A DNA stretch of 64,000 bases from Cristatella mucedo (GCA_009760855.2 WPIO01000016.1:4797001-4861000), one strand, 5' to 3'. Counted from the stretch's first letter, positions 1 through 12,847 are shown. A program made the numbers and translations. The notes: generated by a model not told the origin, from the sequence alone.

Positions 1-235
1 CTGATGCAGCAGTTCAGCTAGGTATGAAGGAGCTAAGCCGTGGCGGGCCTTGTGGGTCAGCGTAAGGACTTTGCTCTGTATCCTTTGCTCAACCGGCAAC
101 CATCCTAGCAAAGGTGACACCTGCTCAAACCGCTGGGACTTGAAGACCAGCCTTGCAGCCATATTCATAGTCCGCTGTATTGGCATAATAGCTTTCTTTG
201 GTAGCCCAGCCAGAAGGGAATTACAATAATCAGAA
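1..235 (-). mobile_element. LINE-B non-LTR retrotransposon fragment, cut by the window edge
   Basis: The reverse complement matches the C-terminal coding part of the LINE-B copies at 62.3-62.7 kb and 15.4-15.55 kb, including the stretch meaning 'overall LTHKARHGLA'. Only the region downstream of the reverse transcriptase is present here; the 3' tail would lie left of base 1. Match was judged by eye against the other copies. Confidence 0.85.
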
Positions 236-654
236 GGCAGGGAATTACAGACGTGATATATTACATTAGGGAAAGATACATTACGCCGTCAAATGACGAA
301 GCGCCTAGATCACGAAATACAGCGATACTAGGTGTCTCATGCTTTGACCTCTTTAAAGTTATTCTGATTGTTATTTGACCGTGGCGCGTAAGAAATTACG
401 GCCCTTTGGATATCTAAACGCTTATCGCTTCGGGCTGCTGGGTCGCCCACGCCGGTGGCTGCCTTAGCTACGCCGGTGGCTAGTAACCTGCATGCTAGTA
501 ATGATCGTCAGCAACTGTTATCGCTTCGTCATCGTAGATCAAATACATTCCTAGATATTAATGTTGTTGCTAAGATTCATGAACTATGCATTAAAAAAGA
601 AAAGCACCCCGTAGTCGTTGCGGTGGCCGGAACCGCCAGGTCAGACGCCGCTCG

Positions 655-1020
655 TTGGGGGAGCTGGGAGCTGAGTACCCGCTCGCTTGGTATATACCTA
701 GCGTTGTCTCGAACCGCTCAGCACGCTCCCCCACATGCGTCACTGTAAATCTCTCTAACTTAGTGGTCATCAGGCCTGTTGTAACTCCATCGGCCAGACT
801 TAACGCTTGCCTTTGGAATCCTCGCTCAATGTGCAATAAACCTCTGGTAATAAGCGACCTCATTTCTGAAAACGGTATCGATCTGCTCGCCCTAACTGAA
901 ACCTGGCTGAAATCAATAAACTGCCCGACAATTAAAGATGCTACTCCATCAGGTTTCTCTTTCTTTCACACCCCCAGATCAATCAAAACTGGAGGTGGAG
1001 TTGTTATTATCGCGCGCTAA
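655..1020 (+). pseudogene. LINE-A AP-like endonuclease domain, N-terminal fragment
   Basis: The frame contains the start of an AP-endonuclease domain of non-LTR elements: an NPRSMCNK stretch at about 818-841 and the substrate-proximal LLALTETWL at about 880-906, followed by GGGVVIIAR just before a TAA stop. The rest of the domain is disrupted and continues in other frames (MDDFN at 1211 looks like the later GDFN motif with Gly changed to Asp). It would nick target DNA in an intact element; here it is a remnant. Confidence 0.75.
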
Positions 1021-1826
1021 AAATTCAACTTCAAGCCATTTTCAGTACCCTGGAAGCAGTCTTTTGAATCAAGCGTCTTGATCTCATCCGAAAAGAAGCT
1101 ACCGATAGAAGCAGTAGTCTATCACTAACCAGGTACCAAATCATCCTTTATCTCAGACTTTTACGATCTTATTTCGATTCCGTATGCAAAAAAATTAATC
1201 CTTCCTCGTTATGGATGATTTCAACGTTCGCTTTGATAACCTATCTGACGCCTTCAGCACCAAATTTCGTCCATTGACTGACTCATTGTCTCTTGTGGCT
1301 CATGTTCATGGCCTACTCACATCAAGAGTCACACACTCGACCAGATTTTCTCATACAACTTCACTTTGTCATCACCAATTCTTACCAAATCCTGCTTGTC
1401 TGACGACATGCAGATCTTATTCAATCTACAGTGTGTGCCCACCTCCTCCTCTAAAATAACCTGTGAATCGCGAAACCTCAAGACCCTTTACATCGATGCT
1501 GTCCGTGCGAGAATATCTACTTCACCTCTGCTGCTCAGTCCTCCCTCCAATCTGTCATCATTGGTAGATAGCTACAACAAGACACTAGCTGACACGCTCG
1601 TCGAGTTTGCACCTCTGGCAAAGCGCACTGTGCGCCCCCGCCCAGACGGCCTGGGATTTACCACAGACATTAAACTAGCTAGGTCTACTAAGCGAAAGCT
1701 TGAAAAAACATACAGAAGATCCACAGCTACTGTCTATCGACAGGCATATGAAGACTACTGTAGGTAATATAAACCGATAAAATAAAGGCCAAGTCTAGCC
1801 ACTATAGAAACATTTTTTAATCACAG

Positions 1827-3017
1827 ATGCACACGCCAAAAATGCTGATGACAATAAACAATCTCCTCAACCGTTCCCAGATTAGCTCCTTACCTGATGA
1901 TCCTTGTGATGATCTAACCGATCGCTTCTTTCGATTCTTTGTGCAGAAGATAGACAAGATCAGGGAATCCATCCCTGCGATGACAACCTCCCCACTAGAA
2001 TGCTGTTCCTCAGTTCCTGGCTGCACCTCAATGTCTGCATTTAAGCAGGTCACCAGTGATCTAGTCCTAAAGTTCGTATCTCAATCAAAGAAGACAACAA
2101 GTCCTCTGGACCCTATTCCCACTGTCCTGCTCCTACGTTGCATTGATCTGCTGCTGCCATGCATAACTAACATCATTAATATGTCATTAGCCTCAGGTCA
2201 TGTGCCAGCACCTTTCAAAAAAGCTGTAGTCAGGCCTCTCCTCAAGAAAGCAACACTAGAACAAGAGAACTTGAGCAACTACCGCCCGGTCTACCTTCTA
2301 CCATTCCTATCAAAGACACTGGAACGGGTCGTGGCGGACCAGCTAAACTCATACATCAAAACCTCACACCATGCTAGTAAGTTCCAGTCTGGCTTTAGAG
2401 CTAATTACTCCACAGAGTCAGCATTGCTTAGGGTATACAACGACCTACTTAGGAATGCAGACATGGGTAGAGTGTCTCTGTTTGTTTTGCTAGATCTTTC
2501 GGCAGCTTTTGATACCATCGATCACAAAGCTCTTCTAGAGCGCCTCTCATCTCGCCTGGGCATCACGGGCACTGCTCTGCAGTGGTTCAGGTACTATCTC
2601 AGTGGGAGACTCCCGAGTACTGACGTGAATGGAAACAGATCATCCGGGGTACCTCTGAAAAATGGGTTAGCTCAATGCTCCATACTAGGTCCGGTTCTTT
2701 TCACGGTTGATACTCTCCCTCTTGCTGATGTGATTGCCAAGCACAATCTAGGCTTTCACTTCTATGCTTATGACACTCAGTTGTACCTTTGCTTTGATCC
2801 CTTCCAATCACCGAGCACCTCGAATTCTCTTAACCCACTTGCTGCATGTATTGATGACATCCGCACATGGATGGCAGCATATTTAGTTTTAAAACTGAGC
2901 GATTGTAAAACTATCTTACTAGTTCTGGGCAAACCCAGTGTCATACAGAAATTGGAAAGGCTGACACTCAAATTGGCTCCGCCAGCATATCTCCTGTTGA
3001 ATAAGCTTGAAATCTAG
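1827..3017 (+). pseudogene. LINE-A reverse transcriptase frame, catalytically broken
   Basis: The frame of 396 codons covers most of a non-LTR reverse transcriptase. Visible in order are the fingers region (LSKTLERVVADQL at about 157), the palm motif with the first catalytic Asp (LDLSAAFDTIDH, about 219-232), a degraded primer-grip loop where GVPQGS-type sequence has become GLAQCS (about 287), and the active-site box. That box should read YADD but reads YAYD (about 314), so one catalytic aspartate is replaced. The frame stops at 3017, before the C-terminal part that continues in other frames to about 3600. The family normally has one long ORF2 joining endonuclease and RT. The active-site change and the broken upstream frame argue that this copy cannot retrotranspose. 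Confidence 0.85.
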
Positions 3018-3865
3018 GTGTCATACTCCAAAGCGACCTCTCGTTAGATGACCATATCGGCTCCACAGTCAAATCTGCCTATTTTCAGCTTCAGAATATT
3101 GCTTAAACTCGGGCTTGTTTAGATAAGGATACCACATCTAAGTTGGTCCATGCATTTGTGACATCCCGTCTCGACTTTTGTGACTCACTGCTTACTGGCC
3201 TACCGGCATGTGTTGTTATGCGATTGCAGCTGGTGCAAAACTCCGTAGCTAGGCTTGTCTGTCGTGAGCGTAGCACTTGCCAAATTACACCACTTCTCGC
3301 CGACCTGCACTGGCTACCAGTCAAGCAACGGATTGATTTCAAAGTTTTGTCGCTCACTTTTAGGTCACTTCATTCTTAGGCTCCAGCCTATCTCTCAGAT
3401 CTACTCCCCCACCAGGCCATCCATCGTACCACCCGCTTTTCGGAATCCAACATTCTACAAATACCTCGTACAAACCTCAAATCCTTTGGAGACCGTGCAT
3501 TTACTTCGTATGCTCTTAAAGCCTGGAAATCCTTCTCGATCTCCGTCAGAACATCCTCTGACCTGACTAAATTAAAAAAGACCTCAAAAACACACCTATT
3601 TAGGACAGCATTTAGTGGGTTCGTTTGACTCGTCCTTCATGTGCTTATGCGTGCTGACACTGTGCATGCTGCCGCTAACTACATTAGCATGTTGACCCTG
3701 TGCATGTTACCCCTAACCATGTTATTCATTTCGTTTGTTTTTTCAAGCATGATATCACTCACCATTCAATTGCATTTTCCTTTGAAGCAAATGTAGAGCA
3801 CCTAGAGAGAGAGATTGAGTTCTCCGAGGGTGCTTTATCAAGTGCATTATTATTTTTGTTAATAT

Positions 3866-4057
3866 CATATGAAGAGATAATCATGCCAGCGTCAGCTGTC
3901 CGCTGGCTGGTAGTAGATTAGCTTGCAATTGCAAACTCTATTGAAAAATAATTTTTTCTGCTAAAAATGCACTCTACTCTCTGTCTACTTCGATCGTATT
4001 CTCGTATCACATTCGTCTTACAAGCTAGCGGTCACAGATATCTGCGTACTTTCACGC
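3866..4057. other. Non-repetitive spacer, nothing recognised
   Basis: This lies between the LINE-A tail and the first CT tract. The frame at 3967 runs straight into the CT tract and is not credible as a gene. Confidence 0.5.
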
Positions 4058-4060
4058 TCA

Positions 4061-4109
<49 letters not shown>

Positions 4110-4135
4110 CCTCTCTCTCTCTTTCTTTCTTCCTA
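4058..4135. repeat. (CT)n microsatellite
   Basis: Near-pure CT dinucleotide run with a few CTTT and CTCC interruptions. Confidence 0.95.
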
Positions 4136-4497
4136 TCACTTTATCTTTCTGTTTGATCTCTGCATCATAGCTCAGCTAAATCCGAGCTAACTCCATCACT
4201 TGCCGTCTACTTTTGCCTAATTCTCTTAGCTCATTAATTCGGGGACTTGTATGCCGCACGTGAAGCACATCATAAGAGCCGGATAGGTCCAACGAATTTA
4301 TTAGTGAGTTGTCTTATCGGGTATAACAAAGTACAAATGTCCAAATCAGGGCATTGGAATGGACTGCTGAACTATGACTTAAAAGCCTGTGCATTTTTTA
4401 CCTGGCTCGTGGTCCGCATGCATCGCCATCTCTGGTGGTTGATTAGTCTGCTGTACGCCAAAGATGAGGACTGGTGCTGTACTGAAACTGTAGAGTC

Positions 4498-4910
4498 TCT
4501 CTTTTTCTCTCTCTGTCTCTCTGTCTCTCATTCTCTGCGTATCTCCTTGTCTCCTGCCTCGCTCTCACTCTCTTTATCAATCTCTCTCTTCGTCTCTCTG
4601 TCTTTCTCTGTCTCTGTGTCTCCGTGTCTCTGTGTCTCTGTGTCTCCATGTCTCTGTGTCTCTGTGTCTCTGTCTCTCTGTGTCTCTGTGTCTCTGTGTC
4701 TCTGTGTCTCTGTGTCTCTGTGTCTCTGTGTCTCTGTCGCTCTGTCTCTCTCTATCTCTCTCTCCCTCTCTCCCTCTCTCCCTCTCTCCCTCTCTCTCTT
4801 TTTCTCTCCCTCTCTCCTTCTCTCCCTCTCTCCCTCTCTCCCTCTCTCCCTCTCTCCCTCTCTCCCTCTCTCTCTTCCTCTCTGTCTGTCTGTCTCTCTC
4901 TCGCTATTGC
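4498..4910. repeat. Compound CT-rich microsatellite with 8-bp units
   Basis: Three phases are visible: interrupted (CT)n to about 4615, then TGTCTCTG 8-bp units at about 4617-4745, then TCTCCCTC 8-bp units at about 4757-4870, ending in CTGTCTGT. Three forward frames stay open because the pyrimidine strand has no stops; they are not genes. Confidence 0.95.
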
Positions 4911-4999
4911 TGCGGTGCTCTGCTACCGCGGCAGACCTGCGTGAGTCGCTGCAGCATCCGTGGGTTCCTTATCCGCTTTTAGAGACGTCAGCTTGGTAG

Positions 5000-6180
5000 G
5001 CATTATACCCTGAATCTAAAAGAACCAGCAACCATTAAGGTCACTGCATTCATGGGCGGAGGATTTTAGCGCGGAATCCACTGCAGCTTAGCGTTCGCAG
5101 CGGTAGCGCACGGCACGCCACCCCTTTCCTACCGCTGCGCATTTCGCTGGCGGAACTGGCGCCGGGCTCTGCGCTGCGTCTGTCCTATTGCAGAAAAGAA
5201 GACCTGAAAAATATTCAGCCTATGCGAGCGCAATAGTTTCCAGCAGATTAGATTTCTAAGCAAACTACCGTGCCCACCTGAGCCCGGCCGTCGTCAGCCG
5301 TCGCGTCCACGTACGCAGCTTTGAACGGAGCTGCTGGAGCTGAGATCAGGCGCCAGGCGCCTGATCAGCAACAGAACCTGGCTGATTTAAGCTGGAACAG
5401 TTCTTGCTGCTGCAAGCTATAATCCGACTGGCACCGACGGTTGACCTGACTGGCGCCGCCGACTGGCGGCGGTGCCTTAGATCCGCGATTAATCGATGGT
5501 AGCTGCGCCCTCATCTTTCTAGCGGAAATCACCGAGACCCGATCGCAAGAATGCTAAGCGGCAGTGGTAGCGGCGAGCAGCGTGGCGATCAGAGCGAGCG
5601 GCGGCCGAATTCAGATCTGCATTCGGCATTACGGCGGTGGCGGTGGGCTTCTCTTTCATGCGGCCGCCGCATTTACAAATGAGGGCCGCTTTATCACTTT
5701 GCCGCTCGCCGTCTTCCCTTGCGTCTCATTGGATGATGAGGGCCTTCGAGCAGGTGTTTTTGGTCTCCCCAGCGGAGCCAGGGGGCTGCCGGGAGCGGCG
5801 GCGGGTGCGGGCGTTTGTTCTCGCTTCTCTACAGGGGGTAGTGAAGTGGGCCGTCCCCCGGTTCCCATGCCATGCGAGCGTCGCCAACGAAGGAATTATG
5901 CTATATTTCCATTCTTTCAGCAACCGGCGAGTTCGTGTAGAATCTAGCTGTGATTTTGCGCTACGATTTGTCTTCTTAATTGAGGATATGGCCGCGCCTA
6001 CTTGAAAATCTTACGAGTCCTGCGTGCCCCGCCTACATAGAAAGTTAGTCGCTGTGTAGATGAAGATTCTGGTTAAATTAGTCGCTCTAGCCTAATTGTA
6101 GATGGTGATCCGGGCTCTATAGCTGGGCAGTTTACTCGGAATAACAATCAGCAAGTTTACAGTTTATTTTGCATGCTGTC
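5000..6180. other. CpG-rich island without a recognisable gene
   Basis: The segment at 5040-5870 is rich in GC and CpG, like the islands around the three predicted genes. Several overlapping frames are open (5564-6005 on plus, 5656-5923 on minus), but none shows a signal peptide, a membrane span or a family motif. A non-coding first exon or promoter is possible. Confidence 0.4.
5344..5366. repeat. Perfect 11-bp palindrome with 1-nt loop
   Basis: GATCAGGCGCC, one A, then GGCGCCTGATC. With a 2-nt bulge the pairing extends outward through GCTGA/CAGC. It contains two NarI-type GGCGCC sites. Confidence 0.7.
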
Positions 6181-6182
6181 AA

Positions 6183-7765
<1,583 letters not shown>

Positions 7766-7771
7766 AGCTTG

Positions 7772-7948
7772 GTGAGCGTGATGGCACACTAGGTGAGGCG
7801 GCTGCTTTTCCCGACCTTGGACCCGAGGGGGCGAGTTCGAACCCTGCCGTGGCTGGCGATCGTTCATTGCCGCTTCACGCGGTGATGACAGCCTTCCAGG
7901 GCCTTCTGTCGCTATACAAAAGAGGCTGTCAAATCAGCTAGAATATTT
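7772..7948 (+). mobile_element. SINE-2, tRNA-derived, plus orientation
   Basis: The tRNA-like head has an A-box-like GGTGAGGCGGC and a B box GAGTTCGAACCC at about 7832-7843, followed by the family body (TTGCCGCTTCACGC) and the tail CGCTATACAAAAGAGGCTG. It matches the reverse complements of the copies at 35.8, 38.5, 56.1 and 60.5 kb. Confidence 0.85.
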
Positions 7949-7959
7949 TAGAGTGGCGT

Positions 7960-8300
7960 GTACCGAACGACGCATCGGAGACATGACGGGCCTTCTCCTC
8001 GCGAACAGGTTGCAGCTCACCGTGAGGCAGCGTATTGATGACGAGATTCTGTCTTACATTTTTAGGCATCTTCATTCTCTGCTCCGTCCATACCTATAAA
8101 AAATAAATTCGTCCTTATGACGTTCGTATAGTACCATCCGCTCTTCTGACTTTGGTCGTTTAGTTAGTCAGTGCCCCCAGCCAACGTTCAACGTTCTTTG
8201 GAGACTGGGCTTCCAGATCATGTGCTCCCAACGTTTGCAATCCTTGTTTCAAATGTCATCACTACATCTGCTGAATTGAAGTCATTCAAAAAGAAGAAGA
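7960..8300 (+). mobile_element. Degenerate LINE-A-like 3' coding fragment
   Basis: The text follows the LINE-A C-terminal region in order (GTGAGGCAGCGTATTGATG, TTTTTAGGCATCTTCATTC, CTCCGTCC...) with many substitutions, and ends in an A-rich stretch near 8285-8300. It is older than the other copies. Confidence 0.55.
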
Positions 8301-9640
8301 AAAGCCACCCGCCTCAAAGCTGAATCCAGTATCTGACTCTGAGAGCCAAGAGCTACCGTCGTCTGAAACTCGCACTCTCAGTTCCCTACGCTCCCATGGC
8401 CGAGAATACTAAATCGCGTGAAGTCGCGTCGTCTCCCGATTCAAAAACGCTTGAAAGATCTATAACCCACCAGCTGATATACCACAAATCGGAGTTCGTC
8501 GTAGTCTTCATGCTTACACCTGCTGAATTTTTTGCACGACGTCACCTTTTGATTTTATGTGCGCTTTCTTTCGCGAGTGCATAAAGTGCAGTACGAGCGC
8601 ATCTTACGCTTAATGGGACGCCGCGATTTTCCGCTAATATCACTATTGCTGCTGTAATTTCACAGCGATCTCCTCCATCAAGCTAAAGAATCCAGTCCTG
8701 TCTTTCAGTTTTACACTCTTGCGTATCCAATACGGCGGATACGTTCAGTTTCCGTGGATTTCTTATCTTTTCCGCATTCGTGCAAATAACTACGTTGGCC
8801 TTCGTACGCTCTCATATAATGCCGCTGCGGCTTTGAGCTAGATCGGAGTTCACGCTGCTGCGCTATCCGCTGCATCCACTTAGCTTTCTCGGGTTTTTTA
8901 AATTGCAGTCGTATGAGCAGCGAATAACCAGATACAAGCCGGCCTTTTTCGTCTGCCGTCACACGCCCCCCCCCGTCTCGGACGAGGTTAGTCTTCACCC
9001 GAGACAGCGCTGCAGCACTTGCGTTAGCCGCTGCGGCGCACTATCGTGCTCGGGGCGTTTTCACAACCACACGTGCCACTGCAACAGGAAGCGCTCTCGT
9101 CGATTTCGAACTCTATGAAGCGGAGGCGCTGCAGCAGCGGTGACTGCGGTGGTGGTGCAACGGTTTCCCACTCCTGCCTCCATCTGCCGCGCCCGTGCTG
9201 AGAGGCCCGAAAGTCGAGGAAATCAAGATCGCGTCTAGCCAGAGACTGCGCTTTCGCGATGTCTTGAAAGATGCTGATAGCGCTGCCGACGAAACGAACG
9301 CTCTGAGCGACGGACGCGCTCGTCGAGTGTTGCCTCACGTAGACGCTCGGCACGAGAGCGTCTGCTTTGCAAAGCCGCCACTGGGTCCAAGTCGGCTTGT
9401 GCTGAGCCACGATCCGAGCCGCCGCCAGACTCGAGCCTATCTTCGACCTTGCCCGAGAACGCCGTTCAACGCGATACCGATTCTGCCTGCCTGCCCACTC
9501 TCGGCTTCCTCGAACCCTTAGAAACGCTACGGACAAGCATTCCAGGCAGTTGTCCTTACTGTTATCGGCGCCCGGTTTGATTACAAATAACCGGCGACAG
9601 GTTGGCGCGGACCGCCGACGCATTTCCAGCGGCTTCGTGC
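8300..9640. other. Unannotated region, GC-rich in its second half
   Basis: The longest frame (218 codons on minus, 9024-9680) is Arg/Ser-rich, runs into a LINE-A tail and has a dense antisense frame opposite, so it looks like an open frame by composition. No signal peptide, span or motif is seen. Confidence 0.4.
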
Positions 9641-9643
9641 GCC

Positions 9644-9861
9644 GATGCGTGCTGACACTGTGCATGCTGCCACAAACCACATTTGCATGCTGACCCTGTG
9701 CATGTCACCCCTAACCATATTATTCATTTCGCTTGTTTTTCAAGCATGATTATACTTACCATTCAATTGCATTTCACTTTACAGCAAATGTAAAGCGCCT
9801 AGAGAGAGATTAAGTTCTCTGAGGGCGCTTTATCAAGTGAATTATTATTATTATTATTATA
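9644..9861 (+). mobile_element. LINE-A 3' tail, heavily 5'-truncated
   Basis: Contains the whole untranslated tail: GCATGCTGCC and CTGACCCTGTGCATG, the spacer with TTTTTCAAGCATGA, the hairpin GCGCCTAGAGAG...GGGCGCTTTATC, and (ATT)n. A clean copy of the family end. Confidence 0.92.
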
Positions 9862-9974
9862 ATCAAAGCACCACCGGAACCCGCTCATTCTCAGCGATTC
9901 CAATGCAGCCGCTAGCCGTCAGTAATACGTTGGTCGTCGCGATCGCTGCGCGCGTATAATTCCGCGTAATGAAC

Positions 9975-10099
9975 GCAGAGATAGAAAGAGAAAGAGAGGG
10001 AGAGAGGGGGAGAGAGGGGAATGGGAGAGAGAGAGACAGAGAGAGAGACAGAGAGAGAGGGAGGGAGAGAGATAGAGACAGAGACAGAGAGATAGAGAC

Positions 10100-10148
<49 letters not shown>

Positions 10149-10275
10149 GACAGAGAGACAGAGAGACAGAGAGGCATAGAGACAGCGAGACAGAGAGACA
10201 GAGTGACAGAGAGAGAGACGGAGAGAGAGAGAGAGACAGACAGACAGACGGACGGACAGACAGAGACAGAGCAAG
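9975..10275. repeat. GA-rich microsatellite with GACA units
   Basis: Interrupted (GA)n with GAGACA and GACAGACAGACG variants over about 300 bp. It lies about 420 bp beyond the 3' end of gene 1. Confidence 0.95.
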
Positions 10276-10697
10276 ACGATGGTTTGCGAAGTCAAATCGC
10301 CAAAGCCCTGTGGGAGCGACTCGTTTAGCCGCTGCAGTGCATGAGCATCGACGCTACGCCGAGTCATCGCAGCACGGACGTGATTAAGAAGCGTCGTTGC
10401 GCTTGAGGAGCGGCGGCGGCGCCGGCGGCTACTTTTTCGAAGCTGCCCACAGGGGCCGCTCGCTCAGGGCTGAGCTATCTGGGGCCTGCGGTTGAAAGGA
10501 AGCGATTTAGTGCAGCAGGCGACACGCGTGACTGAGCACGGCGTCGCATTAATTATAGGCGCCGGCAAAGCGCTCAGAGCTTAGGCGATGCGGTGCGGCG
10601 GCGATCTCGAGGGCCGTCGAAGACGGGGCGCTCCGTCGGACTGAGAGAGAGAGAGAGCCACCGGCGTCGGCGCTTTCGCGCAATTACACAAGCAAAC
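10276..10697. other. GC-rich spacer downstream of gene 1
   Basis: No gene is seen. The part next to 10690 should hold the poly(A) addition site of gene 1. Confidence 0.45.
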
Positions 10698-10703
10698 TTT
10701 ATT
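10698..10703 (-). terminator. Gene 1 AATAAA poly(A) signal overlapping the stop codon
   Basis: On the minus strand the last codons read GAT GAA TAA and the hexamer AATAAA spans that stop (stop at 10699-10701). GT-rich sequence (GTTTGCTTGTGT) follows at once, as expected of a downstream element. The implied 3' UTR is only about 10-30 nt. Confidence 0.6.
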
Positions 10704-12086
10704 CATCCTCTGAAGCGACCCCAGTCCAGCGCATCAAGCATTCGAGCCGCTCTTGCGGCGTCAGCTGATCCCAACGCGACGGCGCTGCTTCCGGGGAGCC
10801 TTCACCTTCCACGCCACCGCCCTCTGGAATCGCCGGCTGGCGGAGCATCTTGCGGCGGAACACCCAGGCGGCCGCCGCTACCAGAATAAGGGCTCCCGGA
10901 ACGATGATGGCAGTGCTGACGATGCCGACGGGGAAGTAACGCGCTGCTTTCGGTGGCGGCGGCGTGGTAGACGTGGATCTGCCTCTTGCGCAGGTCGTAG
11001 TGGCTTTAGTGGTGTTGAGTGACGGCGGCGTCTTTACTGACGCCGTCGGTTCGACCGTTTCCACCGCCGTTTCACCGGTTGCCGCCGTCGGTGGTGTTAA
11101 AGCCGTCAACATCGGTGCGACTGTCGCTGCCATTGTCGGGATGGTCCTTACGGTCGGTTCGTCCATATCTGTCATCGGGGCGACTGCTGTCGACGTCAAC
11201 CCGACCGTCACCGCCTCCGTATCCCCTACAGCGACCGACGAGCGCGCGCCAGCGTAATCTCTCAGTTCCTCGCTCTCGATCTCATTGGCGCCCGGCGGCG
11301 GCGGCGGTGGTGGCGGCGGCGGCGGCGACAGACCGCGGGGCGCCGCAGCCGCCGCCGCCGCGACCAAAAGCGGTCGGCGAGCGCCAGCGGACCGACATCC
11401 GCCGTGTCGCGTGTCGCGGCGAGCGACGCAGGCACGCGCGCACCACTGCGACGCGGCCGCCCTGCCCCGAAAGCCGGGACTCTGGCGGCGCCGGGTGGAA
11501 AGTCTCGGCCGCGCCATAAAACCATAGATAACCGCCAGATGGCGCTCGCCGCGCTAGCCAACGCCGCCGGCCGGCGCTGAAGCTGACTACCCGTCTGGAG
11601 ACTGGCGCGACGCGGCGTCGGAGGCGGCGGCGGCGTCGCAGAAGACGACGCGATACGTCTCCCCGGCTGGAGAGCAAACCGTCGACGCGGCGATACGCCA
11701 GAGCGCAGCTCACCGGCCCCATGCCGGCCGGCGAGCGGAGTAGGGAGTAGGCCCCATGCCGGACGGCTCGGGACGCATAGCGGCGGGAACCGTCACGGGA
11801 AAGCGCTCCCGGCGTTCAATCGCGCTTGCAGAGGCGCTTCGAAACGGCGAAACTGCTCGGCCAGTATCACCCGATACCGGCCTCGCCTCAGCCGCCATCG
11901 CCACCGCCAGCCGAGCTGGGTCGGAGAGAGCGGCTGACGGTTGGCGGCTGGCTAGCTAGGCGTGCGTACCACGCGCTTACCTGAGGGCACCGTCGGCGGT
12001 GGTGCCGTGAACGCCACTGTGCCTATTTCACCAAGGTACAGCAGCATCGCAAACATCAGCAGAGCGTGACCAAGACGAGACATCAT
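10699..12086 (-). CDS. Gene 1: two-exon mucin-like single-pass membrane protein (predicted)
   Basis: Predicted exon 1 is 12086-11981: tandem ATG-ATG, then a signal peptide (MMSRLGHALLMFAMLLYLG). It ends at a consensus donor CAG|GTAAGC in phase 1. Exon 2 is 11225-10699; I chose the acceptor GTCGCTGTAG|GG because it is phase 1 and pyrimidine-rich. The joined frame is 633 nt, 210 residues. Residues about 25-134 form a Thr/Pro-rich ectodomain, mucin-like, with one NTT sequon. One membrane span follows (about 135-158, rich in Ala/Val/Ile), then RRK and a 52-residue tail with WDQLTPQERLECLMRW and an acidic end. The orientation is type I. A weaker acceptor at CTGAGAG|AT would add 11 residues. A poly-Pro run just upstream is in frame but I place it in the intron. 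The family is not recognised; function is unknown. Confidence 0.6.
11226..11980 (-). other. Intron of gene 1 (755 bp, phase 1)
   Basis: GT donor at 11980-11979 (GTAAGC) and AG acceptor at 11227-11226. The intron is very GC-rich, with CCG/CGG triplet runs at 11290-11360 that keep many frames open on both strands. These frames are not separate genes. Confidence 0.5.
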
Positions 12087-12140
12087 GTCGCTGCGGAGCT
12101 AGAAATCAGACTGGCCGAGCCCAAGTGCTATCACACCGGT

Positions 12141-12174
12141 CCTTATTGTGCTGCACGGGCCAGAACAGACCAAT
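12141..12174 (-). promoter_or_regulatory. Gene 1 candidate core promoter: TATA-like box and inverted CCAAT
   Basis: On the minus strand AATAAGG lies at 12148-12142, about 55-60 nt before the ATG, and ATTGG (inverted CCAAT) at 12174-12170. The spacing resembles that of gene 2. Weak match to TATA. Confidence 0.35.
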
Positions 12175-12269
12175 CAAAACTACTTTCTGTGAAGCGACAT
12201 CCGATTGGACACTGTGCCTGTGGTCGGTTAGTGCAATAACACCAGGGCCATCTCTGACAAGGCTTGATA

Positions 12270-12356
12270 TATTTACAGCAAATGTAAAGTGCCTAGAGAG
12301 AGATCAAGTTCTCTGTGCGCGCTTTATCAAGTGAATTATTATTATTATTATTATTA
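12270..12356 (+). mobile_element. LINE-A 3' tail fragment
   Basis: TTTACAGCAAATGTAAAGTGCC, the family hairpin and an (ATT)n run. It lies about 180 bp upstream of gene 1. Confidence 0.88.
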
Positions 12357-12847
12357 TCTGAAGAATACGAGCTACTCTCTTACCACGCAGGTCCTTACTC
12401 AGGCAATCTGCGAGCCACAATTTACAAGCTGTCACCCTCTGTGGTCGCCTCGTCCATCGATGGTACTGGGTGCCGTTCCTCGAGCGCTTGATCGGTCGCC
12501 GGCTAGAAGCAATATCTGTTTTGACTGGCCCATTTCGTTGTGTTGACTATTTCTTTTGGCCTTTGAAGCTGCTGCATTGTGATATTTAGTCCTGCAAATA
12601 GAGGTGAATCTACCAATCAAACAGGCAAGCGAGCAACACAAGGAGGCGTGGCAGCATTTTCAAGCTGATCTTCGATGTCCAGAAGCCCGCTGAGCGGTTC
12701 TACGGTTACTGATCTCAAGCAAAATAGATAGCAAGCAGATTTTTAGCTGCTAATCAAAACCCAATGACAAAGCACACTAGCTATATGATTAGACAATCGT
12801 GGCTAGCTAGTAAGATACATTTGGTATATGAAGCTTACCTGGCTATC
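12357..12847. other. Spacer, nothing recognised
   Basis: Between a LINE-A tail and a SINE-1 copy. Short frames on both strands have no motif. Confidence 0.4.

Larger units (their letters stand above)
370..3865 (+). mobile_element. LINE-A non-LTR retrotransposon, longest copy (L2/CR1-like), defective
   Basis: This is the most complete LINE-A copy. An AP-endonuclease fragment lies at about 790-1018 (NPRS and LLALTETWL motifs), then broken linker frames at 1210-1770, a reverse transcriptase frame at 1827-3017, C-terminal coding sequence to about 3600, and an untranslated tail at 3630-3865. The tail ends in the family hairpin (CACCTAGAGAG...GGTGCTTTATCAAGTG) followed by ATT-like repeats. The 5' boundary is uncertain; 370 is a guess, and endonuclease homology is only clear from about 780. 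Frameshifts and stops divide the coding region, so the copy is dead. Assignment to the L2/CR1 group rests on the RT motifs and the structured tail, not on a search. Confidence 0.85.

Noticed and set aside
9024-9680. 218-codon minus frame in GC-rich DNA
   Set aside because: It begins inside a LINE-A tail, is Arg/Ser-rich with an open antisense frame, and has no recognisable motif.
10964-11257. Hydrophobic plus frame opposite gene 1
   Set aside because: Antisense of the Thr/Pro-rich and span-coding part of gene 1; no start context or partner exon.
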